Below are positions 22,531-34,559 of a DNA stretch of 64,000 nt, piece after piece. Both the position numbers and the translations under genes were made by a program. The DNA lies in NCBI GenBank assembly GCA_015680905.1, contig CM027385.1:17986501-18050500 (forward strand), read 5' to 3'. Numbering within the stretch: position 1 is the stretch's first letter; each line of letters opens with the position of its first letter. Source of the DNA: Coptis chinensis. Its lineage: Eukaryota; Streptophyta; Magnoliopsida; Ranunculales; Ranunculaceae. Under the pieces are notes generated by a model. It had not been told where the DNA came from, searched no databases, and saw nothing but the letters and a program-made list of their open reading frames with translations.

Positions 22531-24339
22531 AAAGGAGATAAGGTAAGTTTTAGTTTGTTATTGTCCGCTTATGTTCCAAGCAATTTAATTGCTAACCCCA
22601 TAATGGGTGGAACTCTTATAGAGTTCGCGTCAATATTTTTATTTCCTATATTAGTATGTTTCTAACCTTGTTTTGCGATGTTCCAGAATTTCCACGCGTT
22701 TCCATGGTATTTTTCTACCCTCTTTTTATTTAAATGCTTTGAGGACAAAGCATGCTTCTTGTTTGGGGGTTATAGAAACACGGTAATTAAGGCATCTGTT
22801 AGGATATAGATATCTATAACATGCATTTGTTTTCAAGTTAAAAATTTCAAAAATATAAATAAATAAGTTTATGCTATACACTTAGGAATATTGGTATTGT
22901 TTTCTTTCTCTATGCTCTTAACAATCTAGAAGTCTCAATGTAGCTTTTGCATCGGAATAATTGTTAGAAACTTAGGTTAATATGTAGGTAATAATCTTTG
23001 CATCTATCTATAAATATATTATATGAGTATCTATGATTGTTAGCGATAAGTTTAAAATCTAGGCTAGAGTACTTATTCTACAAATCCTCCTGTGAGAATA
23101 TAGCCTAAAAGCCTTATATGAAATAAAACATTTGAGAAATGACACAAGGGAGAAGTAAAATCGGGATAGAGAAATCACACGTCCACTTGCGTGATTACTA
23201 TGCCATATCATAAGCGAGAATTTAGGCCCTCTTTGGATCGATATTGCTAGAAATTCAAACCTATGAATTATTTTCCGCTAGTCGCCCCTTTGAGCCTTTC
23301 TTTAGCCTTCCATAAACCACAATTCCTTTACCCTGTTACAAAAACAAAACAAAATAAAAAATTCAACTTACCAAATCTAGAATAAGCCTGAGAATAGAAT
23401 GAGTGAAGAAAGAAGAAGAGAAAAAACACATGTAAACAAAAATTAGTTAGTTGCTTCCTAAAAAGAAAGAAGTTTCCATCCAAGGAAAAGAAAAAAAATA
23501 AATAAAATAAATAAAAACTCCAAAAATTGAATAAAAGGGAGTCAAAAAGCCAAAGAAAAGAAAAAAAAATATGGCTAAGGATAGGAAACAAAGTATAGAA
23601 GCAAAAAGAAAATAATAAGGTTTTCTCTAAGTTACATAATATGAAGACTCTATTATCTCGGACTTGTCCTTTTGAATATCCATTTCCTTCATTCTTAAAC
23701 CATCTCCTAATCCCATGAACACCTAATAAAGACCTCTAGCTCAATTAGGAATATGTTAGTGTGATAGTAAGTGGCAGATGTGTTTGATCGACTCCGACTT
23801 CCTTTGTTGTCATTGAGATTGTAAGGTAAAGTGTGCCCATTGCACCGGAGTAAATGAAACTTGAGCGGAAAAATCGGAAGTGGTTTTAAATCTGACATTT
23901 ATGTGAGGACCAACTTAAGGATGATATTCGAGTTTTCAGAAACTTAACACGCTATGCATTTCATAGTATTACTCATAGTATATATATTTGTATCATAGAT
24001 GATTGATTATTATGCATATATTAGTTTAGGTTTTTGACTTGGTTATTCTTATTCATTTGCTAGTGAGATGTATAGATAGTTGAGACATGAATGAGGAAAC
24101 AATAGTTTTATTTCTTAGTCGTTGTAGTATAGATGAAGTTTGTGAGTACCTTCACTGGAAAACTCTCACGAGGCTATAACTCGTCCACTAGGAAATTCCT
24201 AGTAGTTTAAGGCCTTGTTGCATATGGTCAATGCAATCACACTCAGCGAAACAAGAGTAGATAGAACTCCATTTTTGGTCACTTATTCTAATTTCTCATC
24301 TTTGCTTGAGGACAAGCAAAATGCTGTTTGAGGGTGGTT
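22531..24339 (+). other. 3' noncoding block of element C
   Basis: No gene. Same order of words as A, B and D: 'GAGGACAAAGCATGCTTCTT' with a PPT-like tract (22758-22770), 'TTATGCTATACACTTAGGAA' at about 22868, an A-rich stretch at 23470-23570, then the PPT. The hydrophobic frame on the opposite strand at 23328-23591 is the reverse reading of the A-rich stretch. Confidence 0.7.
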
Positions 24340-25813
24340 TGATAAGAGCCCAAAACTGTAGTTTTAACTCAGAATGTGATCATACTTTTAGACCAATTAT
24401 GTGAGTAATAATTAAAGTTAATCTCGACATTCGTGTTTTATGCATTTCGGGGCTTCAAAGTCCATTATGTGCGAGAAATGTGCCACTTTAGCGAGATAAA
24501 TGAGCAAAGGTCGGTTGCTAAAGAGTTCTGTGATTAAAGGCCAAGATTCAAGAAGACAAAGCCTTTCTAAAGCCCGGTCAAAAGCTGAAAAGTCGACGCG
24601 GGCAGAAACATCACTCAAAGTCAGCATAACTTCCGAAGGCCGTATCTTTGGACTCAGACCTCGGAATTGGGCCTACCTTATGTCAAAACGACCGACTCGG
24701 AAAGAGCTTTCCAATGGTCTGAGCCTTGACCCAATCAGAGGAGAAAAAGTGGAGAAAAAGTCTATTGAAGTCAACTGCAGTTGAAGAGGCCTTTTTTGAC
24801 TGAATGAATTGGGTTTTGGGCCTGATTCTCTAGCCCAAAACATGGCTCCAAGCCCATGCACGATTTTTGGATCTGAACATATAAAAACAAAAGCTTAGCT
24901 CTTTGTTAATGGTAGCTACTTGGACCTAAAACAATAGATAATTCTAGATCTAGTTTTCATTAAATAAAATTAAGTTTAGTTTAAATTTAATTCTTGTTTT
25001 AGATTAAACTCTTAGAATCACTGTTCTTCATTAGTTTTGATAAATAAAATAGCTAGTTTGTTAATTTCGATTTTTGTCATTTCAATTTATAGATCTAATT
25101 TTAATTCTTGTTGAGTATCAGTTCTGAGTTGTTAAATTAGATTGAAGTATTGTTGGTTAAATTAGCCAAGTAGAATTTTTGTATGATGTTTAGTTTTAAA
25201 TCAATGGGAAATGATAGTGGTATGAATCAAGGCTAAACCTCCATTAGAGGGGTTGAAGAAACCTTGATGATGCTTGATCTTTGTTAAACTTAGAAATCGT
25301 CGTGATAATTATTCTACTCTAGAAAAGATTAATTCACCATGAGAATGAGTTTAATCGCTCACATGCTAGTTATGAATTGGTAGAAATGCCATGTATAATT
25401 AGGGATTATAATTACTATTTTTGATATGCTAAGCATTCAATTTGGATCACGACGAGTCTTTGTTAGTAGGATTAAGTCGAGTTAAGGTGGATTCAATTCC
25501 CTTTAATTCTTTATCTAGATTCAAACCCTTAGCATTCTCTCTTTTCGTTATTCGTAACTTGTTAATTTAATTCACCTCGTAGTATAGAATTCCCCTCGTA
25601 AACCTCTTGTTAGACTTAAGACCGATTAGTTAACTATGAAATCATTCCATGCTAGAGAACTAGGAGTGGAACGAATTTATTACTCCACTCTATTTCGATA
25701 GAATTGAGAGTAGAAAACTTGATAAATATAGACTCGTAATAAGTTTTAGTTTACTTACGTTTTGAGTTTCATCGTTCATTTCGTAGGTAAACTATTATTT
25801 TTATCATTTATCA
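24340..25813 (+). repeat. LTR4 (3' LTR of C, followed by a PBS)
   Basis: Starts TGATAAGAGCCC after the PPT and ends TTTATCA. TATA box TATAAAAA at 24880-24887. It is followed two bases later by a PBS, so it has also served as, or been recombined into, a 5' LTR. Closest to LTR2 in wording. Confidence 0.85.
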
Positions 25814-25815
25814 AA

Positions 25816-25832
25816 TGGCGCCGCTGCCGAGG
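25816..25832 (+). other. Primer-binding site after LTR4
   Basis: TGGCGCCGCTGCCGAGG matches the 3' end of plant tRNA-Asp (expected TGGCGCCGTTGCCGGGG from established tRNA sequence) at 15 of 17 positions. tRNA-Asp priming is typical of the Tat/Athila clade. No matching element body follows: the ~50-60 bases after it look like leader, then E begins in the opposite orientation. Confidence 0.8.
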
Positions 25833-26396
25833 TAAATTTATAGGCGATTACCGTAAAATAATTAGATGAAAAAAACCCATTGGAGAAACTGTGCGGCGAC
25901 GAAGATTATCCTACGCAGCTGGTGTCAAACAAAAGTATACCTAAAACTGGCTAGTATAAGATAGGAAGTCAAGACGTGGACAGAAGGGTGTTTGACAATG
26001 CATACACCGTCCCATCTTTCGCGCACGTTGTTTATGAGCAAAAGTACTATGACCATTCCTTATTCGTGATGAGTGAGACTTACACCAAATGATTAGTTGA
26101 AGTTCGCGAGGTAGAGAGTAAAAAAGGGAAGAGAAGGAAGGAAGTGAAATTTTAGGTACCCATCGTTTACCGACAGGCACGTTTGCTCGTGTTGTAGAAG
26201 ACATTTATACTCAATTCTGAAATAGAGTTTTCGTGGACTAAGGTTCCGGCGCTTGCAACCACACACTTCAAAGAACTTTTGAGATCATAAAATAGAAGAT
26301 GGCCCGGCTACCAAAATGGCGTACCCTCTATAGAAACAAGATTGAGTACACCAAACGAAACATCTAGTCTATGTAGACCGGATCCTGAAGAAGAGT
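25833..26396 (-). other. Junction and downstream region of element E
   Basis: The first ~55 bases look like leader downstream of the PBS. From roughly 25890 the sequence reads on the - strand as the DNA following E's integrase: it includes 'GGATCCGGTCTACATAG', comparable to the spacer after integrase in A. No gene is supported; the - strand frame at 25941-26204 has no recognisable motif. E's 3' LTR should lie to the left but is absent, so the junction is a deletion or recombination breakpoint. Confidence 0.55.
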
Positions 26397-27547
26397 CTAT
26401 TCAACATCTGGGGAGCGTAATTTGTGGTAATGTTTTAGGCATTGTACATTGACTTGAAATTCGTTGTTATCTTGTGGATTAAGCAAAGAGATTGCCCCAT
26501 AATGGGTCACAGATGACACAATGAAAGGACCAGACCATCTTGTTTTCAATTTAACAGGAAAAATGTGTAATCTGGAGTTGTATAGTAAAACTTTTTGGCC
26601 AATTTTAAAATCCTTACGCAAAATGTGCTTGTTGTGCACTCTTTTCATATTAGCTTTGTAGGATTTCGAGAGATCATAAGCATCACTCAAAATCTCCTCA
26701 AGCTCATTTAATTGCAGTTTTCACTTCTCGCCTACCTCGTTGATATTGTAATTGAGGCTTTTGACGGCCCAAAGGGCACGATGCTCAAGTTCAACTAACA
26801 GATGACAAGTTTTTCCAAAAACAATACGGTAAGGAGACATCCCGATAGGTGTCTTAAATGTTGTTCGGTATGCCTACAAGGCATCCGATAAGCGGAGAGA
26901 CCAGTCCTTTCTTGATGGATTGACAGTTTTGTCCAGAATGGACTTAATCTCTCTGTTGGAGACTTCCACTTGGCCACTCGTTTGTGGGTGATATGGAGTA
27001 GCAACTTTGTGAGTAACTCCATATTTCTTTATTAAAAACCAAAAATTTTATTACAAAAATATGTACCCCCATCACTGATGATAGCTTTGGGGACACCAAA
27101 ACAAGAGAAAATGTTTTCTTTTACAAATTTCACGACAGTCTTATGGTCATTTGAGCAACATGCGAGTGCCTCAATCTATTTGGACACAGTCTACAACGAC
27201 TAGAATGTAGATAAAATCTTGAAAAATAAGGAAGGGCCCCATAAAATCAATGCCCTAAACATAAAAAAATTCCACAATCAAGATAGGATTTAGGGGCATC
27301 ATATTGTGTTTTGTAATTCGACCTAGGTGCTGACAATGAATGCAGGCTATGCAATGTTCGTGTGCATCGCGAAAAATTGTAGGCCAGTAAAAATCACATT
27401 GTAACACTTTGGCCGCAGTTTTCTTTCCACTGAAATGACCTCTGCAAGATGGTTCATGGCAAAAGGATAATACGTCGGTGTGCTCCCACTCGAGAATGCA
27501 GTGACGAATGAGTTGGTCGGAACAATACTTAAAGAGGTAGGGGTCAT
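26397..27547 (-). pseudogene. Integrase of element E
   Basis: Open pieces on the - strand are 27347-27547 (zinc-binding part), 26795-27022 (core, including the part equivalent to '[11 protein letters not shown]') and 26397-26690 (C-terminus: 'KADMK'-like '[15 protein letters not shown]', '[15 protein letters not shown]', 'TRWSGPFIVSSVTHYGAISL'). The core Asp region with 'SDGG' is present in a shifted frame near 27065-27085. Frameshifts between the pieces inactivate it. It stops after 'LRSPDVE', comparable to 'LLSPDVE' in A. Confidence 0.75.
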
Positions 27548-28035
27548 CCCATAAATAATATTTTACAGTGGATAAGAACTTTTTTACGATCAGGACGTGA
27601 CCAAGAGGAAGGAACTTCCTCAGTAACTAGGTAGTTAACGATATCCGCGTACCATGAAGAGGAGAAAATGGAGTACAAATATTCATTTGGGAAGGAATCA
27701 CAGATGGCTTCAGAATCACTATCAATGTCACCAACCAGCCTTGATAAATGGTTGGCCACGACATTTTTGGTTCCTTTCTTGTCTTTGATTTCTAGGGTGA
27801 ATTCTTGCAAAAGAAGGATCCAGTGGAACAATCGCTATTTCGCGTCCTTTTTTGCGAGTAAGTACTGTAGTGCGGCATGGTCAGTATATACGATGGTGGA
27901 TGATCTAACTAGGTAAGGGCGAAACTTATCCAAAGCATAGACAACAGCTAGGAATTCTTTCTCAGTTGTTGTGTAATTACGTTGAGCATCATTAAGAGTT
28001 TTGCTAGCATAGTAAATGACAATGGGTTTGTCATC
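27548..28035 (-). pseudogene. RNase H of element E
   Basis: The C-terminal part, 27544-27831, reads '[23 protein letters not shown]' followed by an acidic linker and 'WYADIVNYL', matching A. The central part (about 27840-28030) is conserved but interrupted, for example at the segment equivalent to 'YASKTLNDAQRNY'. The domain lies between RT and integrase as expected. Confidence 0.7.
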
Positions 28036-29349
28036 ATGTCATTGGCCTAGTACGGTGCCAATAGCAAAGTCGTTAGTGTCACACATCAGTTCGAATGGTT
28101 GAGACCAATCAGGGGGTTGAATGATAGGAGCAGTAGTCAGAGCGGTTTTTAGAGTTTCAAAAGCTTGTTTGCAATTGAAATTGAATTTGAATACCGCATC
28201 CTTAAGCAGGAGATTGGTTAAGGGTCGAGTAACTTTAGAAAAATCCTGAATGAATTGCCTGTAAAACCCAGCGTGGCCTAAAAAGGCACGGATATCACGA
28301 ACTGTACGTGGGAAAGGTAGCAAAGCAATTTTAACAATTTTAGTTTTATCAACCTCTATCCCGTCTTTCGAAACAATATGACCTAGAACAAGTCCTTTGG
28401 TAACCATGAAATGACACTTCTTCCAATTAAGTACCAGATTTTTCTCTTCTCAACGCGTTAACACTTTCGAAAGGTTGGATAGGCAGTCGTCAAAGGAATT
28501 TCCATAAATGGAAAAGTCATCTATGAAGAATTCCATATAACGTTCCACCATATCACTGAAAATATGAAGCATGCAGCGTTGGAAGGTGCATGGGGCATTG
28601 TAAAGACCAAAAGGCATTTGTCTGTATGCAAAGGTTCCAAAGCGACATGTGAAAGTTATCTTTTCTTGATCGGCGGGATCGATGACAATTTAGAAGTAGC
28701 CGGAATAACCATCAAGAAAACAGTAGTAAGCATGACCGGCTAAACGTTCTAGCATCTGGTCAATGAATGAGAGAGGGAAGTGATTTTTACGTGTTCTGGC
28801 ATTAAGGTTGCGATAGTCAATGCAAATTCTCCATTTTAATGGAATACGAGTGGAGATGCATTCACCATTTTCATTTTGTACAACTTGAATGCCGGACTTT
28901 TTAGGAACAACGTGGACAGGACTAACCCAGTCACTATCAGAGATAGGGTATATGATACCCACATCAAGTAAACGTAAAACTTCCTTTCTCACCACCTCTT
29001 TCATGGTGGGGTTAAGGCGACGTTGTGGTTCTCACGATATCTTTGAGCCGTCATCAAGATGTATGTGATGCGTGCATACACTAGGGTCTATTCCTTTGAT
29101 ATCATCTAAAGACCATCCGATAGCGGAGCGGTGTTCACGAATGACAGAAATCAAACGTGCTTCTTCATCGGTAGTTAAGTAAGAAGAAATTATTATAGGG
29201 TGACTACCATCAGGATTGAGATGCACGTATTTCAAATCAGAGGGTAGAGGTTTTAAATCTGGAGTTGGAGGAGTGGAGATCAAGGATTCATTAGGGGTCG
29301 TCTCTTCAATGGAAAAGAGTGAGTCCGATTCTTCTAAATCAGATGGCAA
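28036..29349 (-). pseudogene. Reverse transcriptase of element E with upstream linker
   Basis: Pieces are 29032-29349 (linker, 'IREHRSAIGWSLDDIKGIDP'), 28690-29004 (RT fingers/palm, 'WRICIDYRNLNARTRKNHF', 'YCFLDGYSGYF') and 28039-28407 ('VLGHIVSKDGIEVDKTK', 'RAFLGHAGFYRQFI'). The palm catalytic box reads 'FIDDFSIYG' on the - strand at about 28505-28535. A stop falls straight after 'GYSGYF' at about 28688. Only a handful of single-base changes separate it from an open frame. RT copies the element's RNA. Confidence 0.8.
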
Positions 29350-29490
29350 CGTAGTAGTAGGGTCAAATAGTGGTACTAACTCTAATAATGTGTGGACATC
29401 CTTAATGTATGAGTCATAGTCAAACTCAGGATTATCAAAAGAAAGAAATTGGTGTACCTCGTCTTCGCGAAAAGAGTTTGTGAAATAATC

Positions 29491-30487
29491 CTATGCCAGA
29501 CTATCAACCAAGCTAATCTCACCCTCCATTATAGGATCGGGAAATTGTTTCATTAATTTGAACGCATTGACTTCGACAGAAAGGTTCCAGAAAGACAATG
29601 TCATTGAACCGTCCCGACAATTGATGAGAGCGTTACCAGTTGCAAGAAATGGACGTCCTAAAATGATAGGAATGGAGTCACAAGCTACTTCGGTATCTAG
29701 AATAACAAAATCAACTAGGTAGTAAAAGTCTTGGACCTTGACTATGACGTTTTCTACTATGCCCTTTGGGTACTTGATGGAGCGATCCACGGGTTGCAGT
29801 GTCATATTAGTAGGTTTTAAATCATAAAGACCTAACTGCTTAAATAAATAGTAGGGAAGTAGGTTAACATTGGCTCCTAGGTCTAAAAGTACGGTAGCGG
29901 TATACTTGTCGCTCAACGTGTATGGTACAGTTGGTCGACCTGGGTCTTTGTATTTAACCACACCATTGGTAGTAGTAATCGAGGGAAATTGCTCAGTGAG
30001 GAACGGTTGTTGAGGAACATTTGTACGGCGTTTGGTGGTGCACATGTCCTTCATAAACTTGGTATGCTTGGGCAAATGCTTAAGCGCATCTAGAAAAGGT
30101 AGGTTTATGGTCAAATTTTTGAAGGTTTCATGGATCTCATCGAAATGTTCGTCCGGTTTGTTCTTTGCCAAACGGGCAGGGAATGGAGCTTTTGGGCAGA
30201 ATCGCGCATATGGATCAGTGGCGTCTTTCCCTAGGGACGTGGATGTAGATTTGGAAGGAACAACTTCGTCCGCTATAAGTTGTGAGGTAGGAGTTGGAAT
30301 GACGTCAGTCGTTGCTTCCATTGATGCGACATCTGGCATACGTATGTGATTGTCTACGGTTCGGCCAGAACGAAGAGTGGTAATGGCATTTACCTCACCC
30401 TGGCTGGGATTACTAGATCCTAGTGCATTGTTGAGTTCAAAGGCAGTGTTTGTAGGCTTAGAATTGGAACTGCTTGGCCAGGGAACA
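29491..30487 (-). pseudogene. Gag C-terminus and protease of element E
   Basis: A 332-codon - strand frame. It begins at the D insertion edge; the apparent Met at 30501 lies inside D's LTR, so the true frame continues from the other half of gag at 44960. Contents: 'EVNAITTLRSGRTVDN', 'PYARFCPKAPFPARL', 'NLTINLPFLDALKHLPKH', then the aspartic protease with active site 'VLLDLGANVNLLP' and 'IILGRPFLATGNALINC'. DLGA is the usual active-site form for this plant clade. It ends at a stop after 'LVDSLA'. Confidence 0.8.
30483..30487. repeat. 5-bp target site duplication of element D (left)
   Basis: GAACA immediately before the 5' LTR; the identical GAACA follows the 3' LTR at 44955-44959. A 5-bp duplication is the normal signature of Ty3/gypsy integrase. 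The flanking DNA on each side is gag of E, which is continuous if D and one copy are ignored. Confidence 0.9.
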
Positions 30488-31966
30488 TGATAAGAGCCCA
30501 AAATTGTAGTTTTAACCCTGTAACAGTCATACTATTAGACCAATTATGTGAGTAATAATTAAGAGTTAACACTGATTATGTGTTTTTATGTATTTCAGGC
30601 TTCAAAGTCCATTATGTGCATAAATGTGCCACTTTAGCGAGATAAAGGAGCAAAGGTCGGTTACTAAGGAGTTCCGTGATTAAAGGCCAAGATTCAAGAA
30701 GACAAAGCCTTTCTAAAGCCCGGTCAAAAGCTGAAAAGTCGACGCTGGCGAGTAAAACAAAGACACAAGTCGTGAAACTTCCGAAGGTCGTATCTTTGGA
30801 CTCAGACCTCGGAATTGGGCCTACCTTATGTCAAAACGACCGGCTCGGAAAGAGCTTTTCAACGGTCTAAGCCTTGATCCAATCAAAGGAGCAGAGCTAG
30901 ACGAAAAGTCTGTTGAAGCCAACTGCAGCTGAAGAGGCCTTTTTGGACTGAAAGAATTGGGTTTTGGGCCTGATTCTCTGGCCCAAAACATGGCTCCAAG
31001 CCCATGCACAATTTTTGGATCTGAAAGTATAAAAACCAAAGCTTAACTCTTTGTTAATGGTAGCTAGTTAGACCTAAAAATGGAGATTAATTCTAGATCT
31101 AGTTTTCAGTAGATTAATTAAGTTTAGTTCCATTTTCAATTCTTGTTTTAGATTAAGTCTTTGAATCATTGTTCTTGATTGATTAGATAAATAAAATAGT
31201 TATTTTGTCAATTTCGATTTTTGTCATTTCAATTTATAGATCTAGTTTAAATTCTTGTTGATTATCATTTCGTAGTTTAAATAGATTGAAACATTGTTAG
31301 TTAATTTAGTTAAGTTAGAATTTTAATATGATGTGTAGTTCTAATTCAATGGGAAATGATGGGTTGATGACTCAAGGCTAAAACCTCCATTAGAGGGGTT
31401 GATAAAGCTTTGATGAAAACTTAGTTGTATAGTGTAGAGTCGTTGTAGAATCTATTCTACTCTAGAAGGTCGTGATTCGCCATGAGAATGGGTGGACGAC
31501 CTCACATGCTAGTTAGTATTTGGTAGAAATGCCATGAACACTAGGGATTAGAACTCGAATTTCTTGCCGTAAGAACGTAAGAATCAAGATACAAGAATCT
31601 ATGCTAGGTTATTAAGTTGGATTCGAGGTGGAATCAATTCCCCTCTAATTCTTTATCTAGATTTAAAAACAATCATATTTCCATAGCATTCGTAGTTTAA
31701 ATTCAACATAATCAATTTCATATTGTATCATAGTATAACACCCTTCGTAAAGCTCTCATTAGACTTAAGACCGATTAATTAGACATAGAAAACATTCCAT
31801 GCTAGAGAACTAGGAGTGGAACGAATTTGTTACTCCACTCTATTTCGATAGAATTGAAAGTAGAAAACTTTGATAAGTAATCTAGCATCGTAAATAGTTT
31901 TAGTTTACTTACGTTTTGAGTTTTATCGTTCATTTCATAGGTAAATTACCTTTTTATCGTTTATCA
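30488..31966 (+). repeat. 5' LTR of element D
   Basis: 1,479 bp, TGATAAGAGCCC...TTTATCA. TATA box TATAAAAA at 31028-31035. Compared with the 3' LTR, the first ~145 bases differ at roughly 8 positions, mostly C/T and A/G changes, while many later stretches are identical; this suggests an old but not ancient insertion. A full alignment was not done. Confidence 0.92.
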
Positions 31967-31968
31967 AA

Positions 31969-31981
31969 TGGCGCCGCTGCC
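31969..31981 (+). other. Primer-binding site of element D
   Basis: TGGCGCCGCTGCC, two bases after the LTR end, complementary to the 3' end of tRNA-Asp with one mismatch. Minus-strand DNA synthesis would begin here. Confidence 0.85.
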
Positions 31982-32483
31982 ATCTTAGTTTAACTTTAGC
32001 ATTATTTTCATGGTATAATTAGTCATTTTTAAGTCCCATTAAACCCACCCACCCTTGTTTGATTCATACTGTGGTTGTCCGTTTCAGCGTTGAAAAGTTC
32101 CGCGACAATATTATACACCCGACGACACCATGACGGCAGACGCGCACTTAATTTCATAAGTCTGGAACCTTGAGCGCGACCCGCCCTTAAACACTGTAAC
32201 TTCAAGTTACACGGAGCGACCACAGCTTCTAAGCGCACCAGCGCTAAGCTAAGCTAAATTTTTCGATTTCTACAGTTTGTTTTTGAACTTTGAGTTTTAA
32301 GTTTTTCAGTGTTCTAACTTGTTATTTACAACGAACAACACGTAAACAAACAATTCATATTCATATATGAAAAAAGACGCCTATCAGGTATTCCTTTCTT
32401 CCATACCTCGCATCTCAAGTTAGAGGTTTATACTAAAATATCAAGATTGTTTGGAGTGTTGTCATGTTTAGATTTAGACTTGC
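31982..32483 (+). promoter_or_regulatory. 5' untranslated leader of element D
   Basis: No gene. It contains a GC-rich block at about 32085-32260 ('GAGCGCGACCCGCCC', 'CACTGTAACTTC', 'AGCGACCAC') that recurs before ORF3 in A, C and D. The leader would hold packaging and dimerisation signals, but none can be proven by eye. Confidence 0.5.
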
Positions 32484-34512
32484 ATGAGATTAAGGTCTGG
32501 TCGGAGAAAAACACCAAACGTAATTAACCGTCAACGTCAACATACAAATCTATCGAGTATACCAATCAATACACCTCTAGCTACTATCTCACCAACCACA
32601 CCTGACATAATGGCTAAAGAAAGAGAGACTCCTCTCTCCGACTTCTACAAAGCCTTGAGCGATAGCCCTAAATCTTGCATCGTTCTAGCGGACCTAGTGG
32701 GGGATTTTCGAATTCCCCCAAACATATTTAATTTGTTACCCTTTTTCCATGGTTTAGACCATGAAAAACCTTACCAACACATGCGTAGGATTGAACAAGT
32801 CCTTACAACATTCCATCATCCTACGGTTGGTGCGGAACAAATTAAACTGAGGGTATTTCCCTTCACCTTAGCCGATAAAGGCAGCGTCTTGGTTAAGCGC
32901 CCAAAGCCTAACTCTCTCATGGACTCGTGGGCTAAACTTGTTCACCTTTGTTTATGGAACATTTTACCCACCCCTAAAGACAGATGAGATGCTTTCCAAG
33001 ATTCATTTTTTCGGCGAGAATCCTCATGAATCATTTTAAAGAGGCTTGGAATCGTTTCACCGATCGCTTATAGAGTGTCCACACCATAACCTAGCAAAAG
33101 ACACGTTAGTTAAATTGCCTTTTCAAAGGACTTCAACATCACAATAAAGAAGTCCTTGACATAATGAATGGGGGTAGTTTCCTAAGTAAAGGAGCCTCGG
33201 AGGCTTACAAATTTTTAGAAGAGCAAACTAAACGCAATAATAATTGGGGGGGGGGGGGGGTAGTGATGATATCCCCCGCTCTGCTAGTTCTTCTTCAACA
33301 GTTAAGGCTGCCGATATGTTTGAGATGAAATCCGATCCAGAACTTAAAAATTTAATCGAATCTCTAACTAAAACGGTTGAGGCTATTTCTGTTCAACAAA
33401 AGCCTATCCCCGTCATGAATGTAAACTCCAACCCATATAATTTTTGTTTAAGTCCCGAAGCACCCCGACTCCTATTGTCCTCTCTTTATGAACAACAACA
33501 ATTAGAGCAAGATAATGTTTGCTCCATTAATAGCTATCCTATTCCTAATGCCCCATGGAGACAACATCCCAACTTTAGTTGGCGAAACAATCAACAAGTT
33601 TCACCTCCAGGGTTTAATAACCAAAATGTTAGGCAAGCAAACAACTATAATCAAGCTCCACCTAGGCAAGGACAGGGACAAGGTCAGGGAAATTATAATA
33701 ATTATAACAACCAAGCGCAACCACGACAAGGTGTAGCACAAGGTTAGAGTAATTATAATAGTTATAATACCAATAGAGGTATCGTTCCGATTAACAATAG
33801 TAACTATCACAACCCACCCATAAATAATCAACGAGAGATAGTTCCAGTCGCACCACCTGTGACTATTACACCTACACAACCGGATCGTATCGACGCCTTT
33901 ATACAGGTTACCCAACAACTTTTCTAATCAATGACTCAATCAAACCAACAGATCTTACAATCCATAAATCAGGGCATACAACAGTTAGCCTAAGAGAAAA
34001 CCCAACCAAAAGGCATGTTTCCAGGACAAGCGATACCAAACCCTAAAACGGCAAACACAGCCTTTGAGGTAAACGGTAATACTAGTATGGAAACTACAAT
34101 CGTAGGTGACCTAAATGCCATCACCACTCTCCGTTCTGGAAGAGTGGTTGATAACAAAGTAACTATGCCTATAGTTACCCCATCAGTACTCCCTACACCG
34201 GATATCGAACTAGATACCGAAATAGAAACTGAAGAGCCTAACACTGTAGAGGTACAAGTTAAACCACAACCTAGGAAACCGAAAGCCAAGGTTACACATC
34301 AAGTCGAGCCATACGCGAAATATAGAACGAAACCACCGTTCCCTAAAAAATTAGCCATGCTAACCAGGGATACAAACTTTGAGGAGATTAGGAACGTTTT
34401 CAAGAATCTAACGATAAACCTTCCTTTTCTCGAAGCTATTAAAAAGCTACCTAACCACGCTAAGTTTCTTAAAGAGTTGTGCACTACTACCAGCGAAGAC
34501 CAACATACCTAA
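32484..34512 (+). pseudogene. gag of element D
   Basis: Begins at ATG 32484 with 'MRLRSGRRK', the same start as E's gag ('MRLRSGANK'). Pieces: 32484-32987 (capsid-like: 'PLSDFYKALSDSP', 'GDFRIPPNIFNLLPFFHGLD', 'EKPYQHMRRIEQVLTTF'), 33244-33747 (damaged zinc knuckle, then a Q/N-rich tail) and 34015-34512 ('LNAITTLRSGRVVDNK', 'NLTINLPFLEAIKKLPNHAK'). A run of 13 G near 33247-33259 coincides with one frameshift. Frameshifts and an internal TAG after 'GVAQG' prevent a full product. Confidence 0.8.
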
Positions 34513-34559
34513 AGACGCTTCTAATTGAAACAGTTCCCAACTTTATCCGAAAAATAATG

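Larger units (their letters stand above)
17786..24339 (+). mobile_element. Element C: Athila-like element lacking gag, protease and RT
   Basis: The body begins inside integrase at the LTR3 junction and continues through the post-integrase spacer (PPT-like tract 18903-18920), ORF2, another PPT-like tract (20961-20973), GC-rich leader (21375-21545), ORF3, a third tract (22758-22770) and the 3' noncoding block to a PPT at 24325-24339 in which one G is changed to A. It carries the best preserved ORF2 in the window. The upstream half was lost by the event that brought in LTR3. Confidence 0.8.

Noticed and set aside
23328..23591. Very hydrophobic - strand frame suggesting a membrane protein
   Set aside because: It is the reverse reading of an A-rich noncoding block; composition alone makes it Phe/Leu-rich, and it is not conserved in A, B or D.
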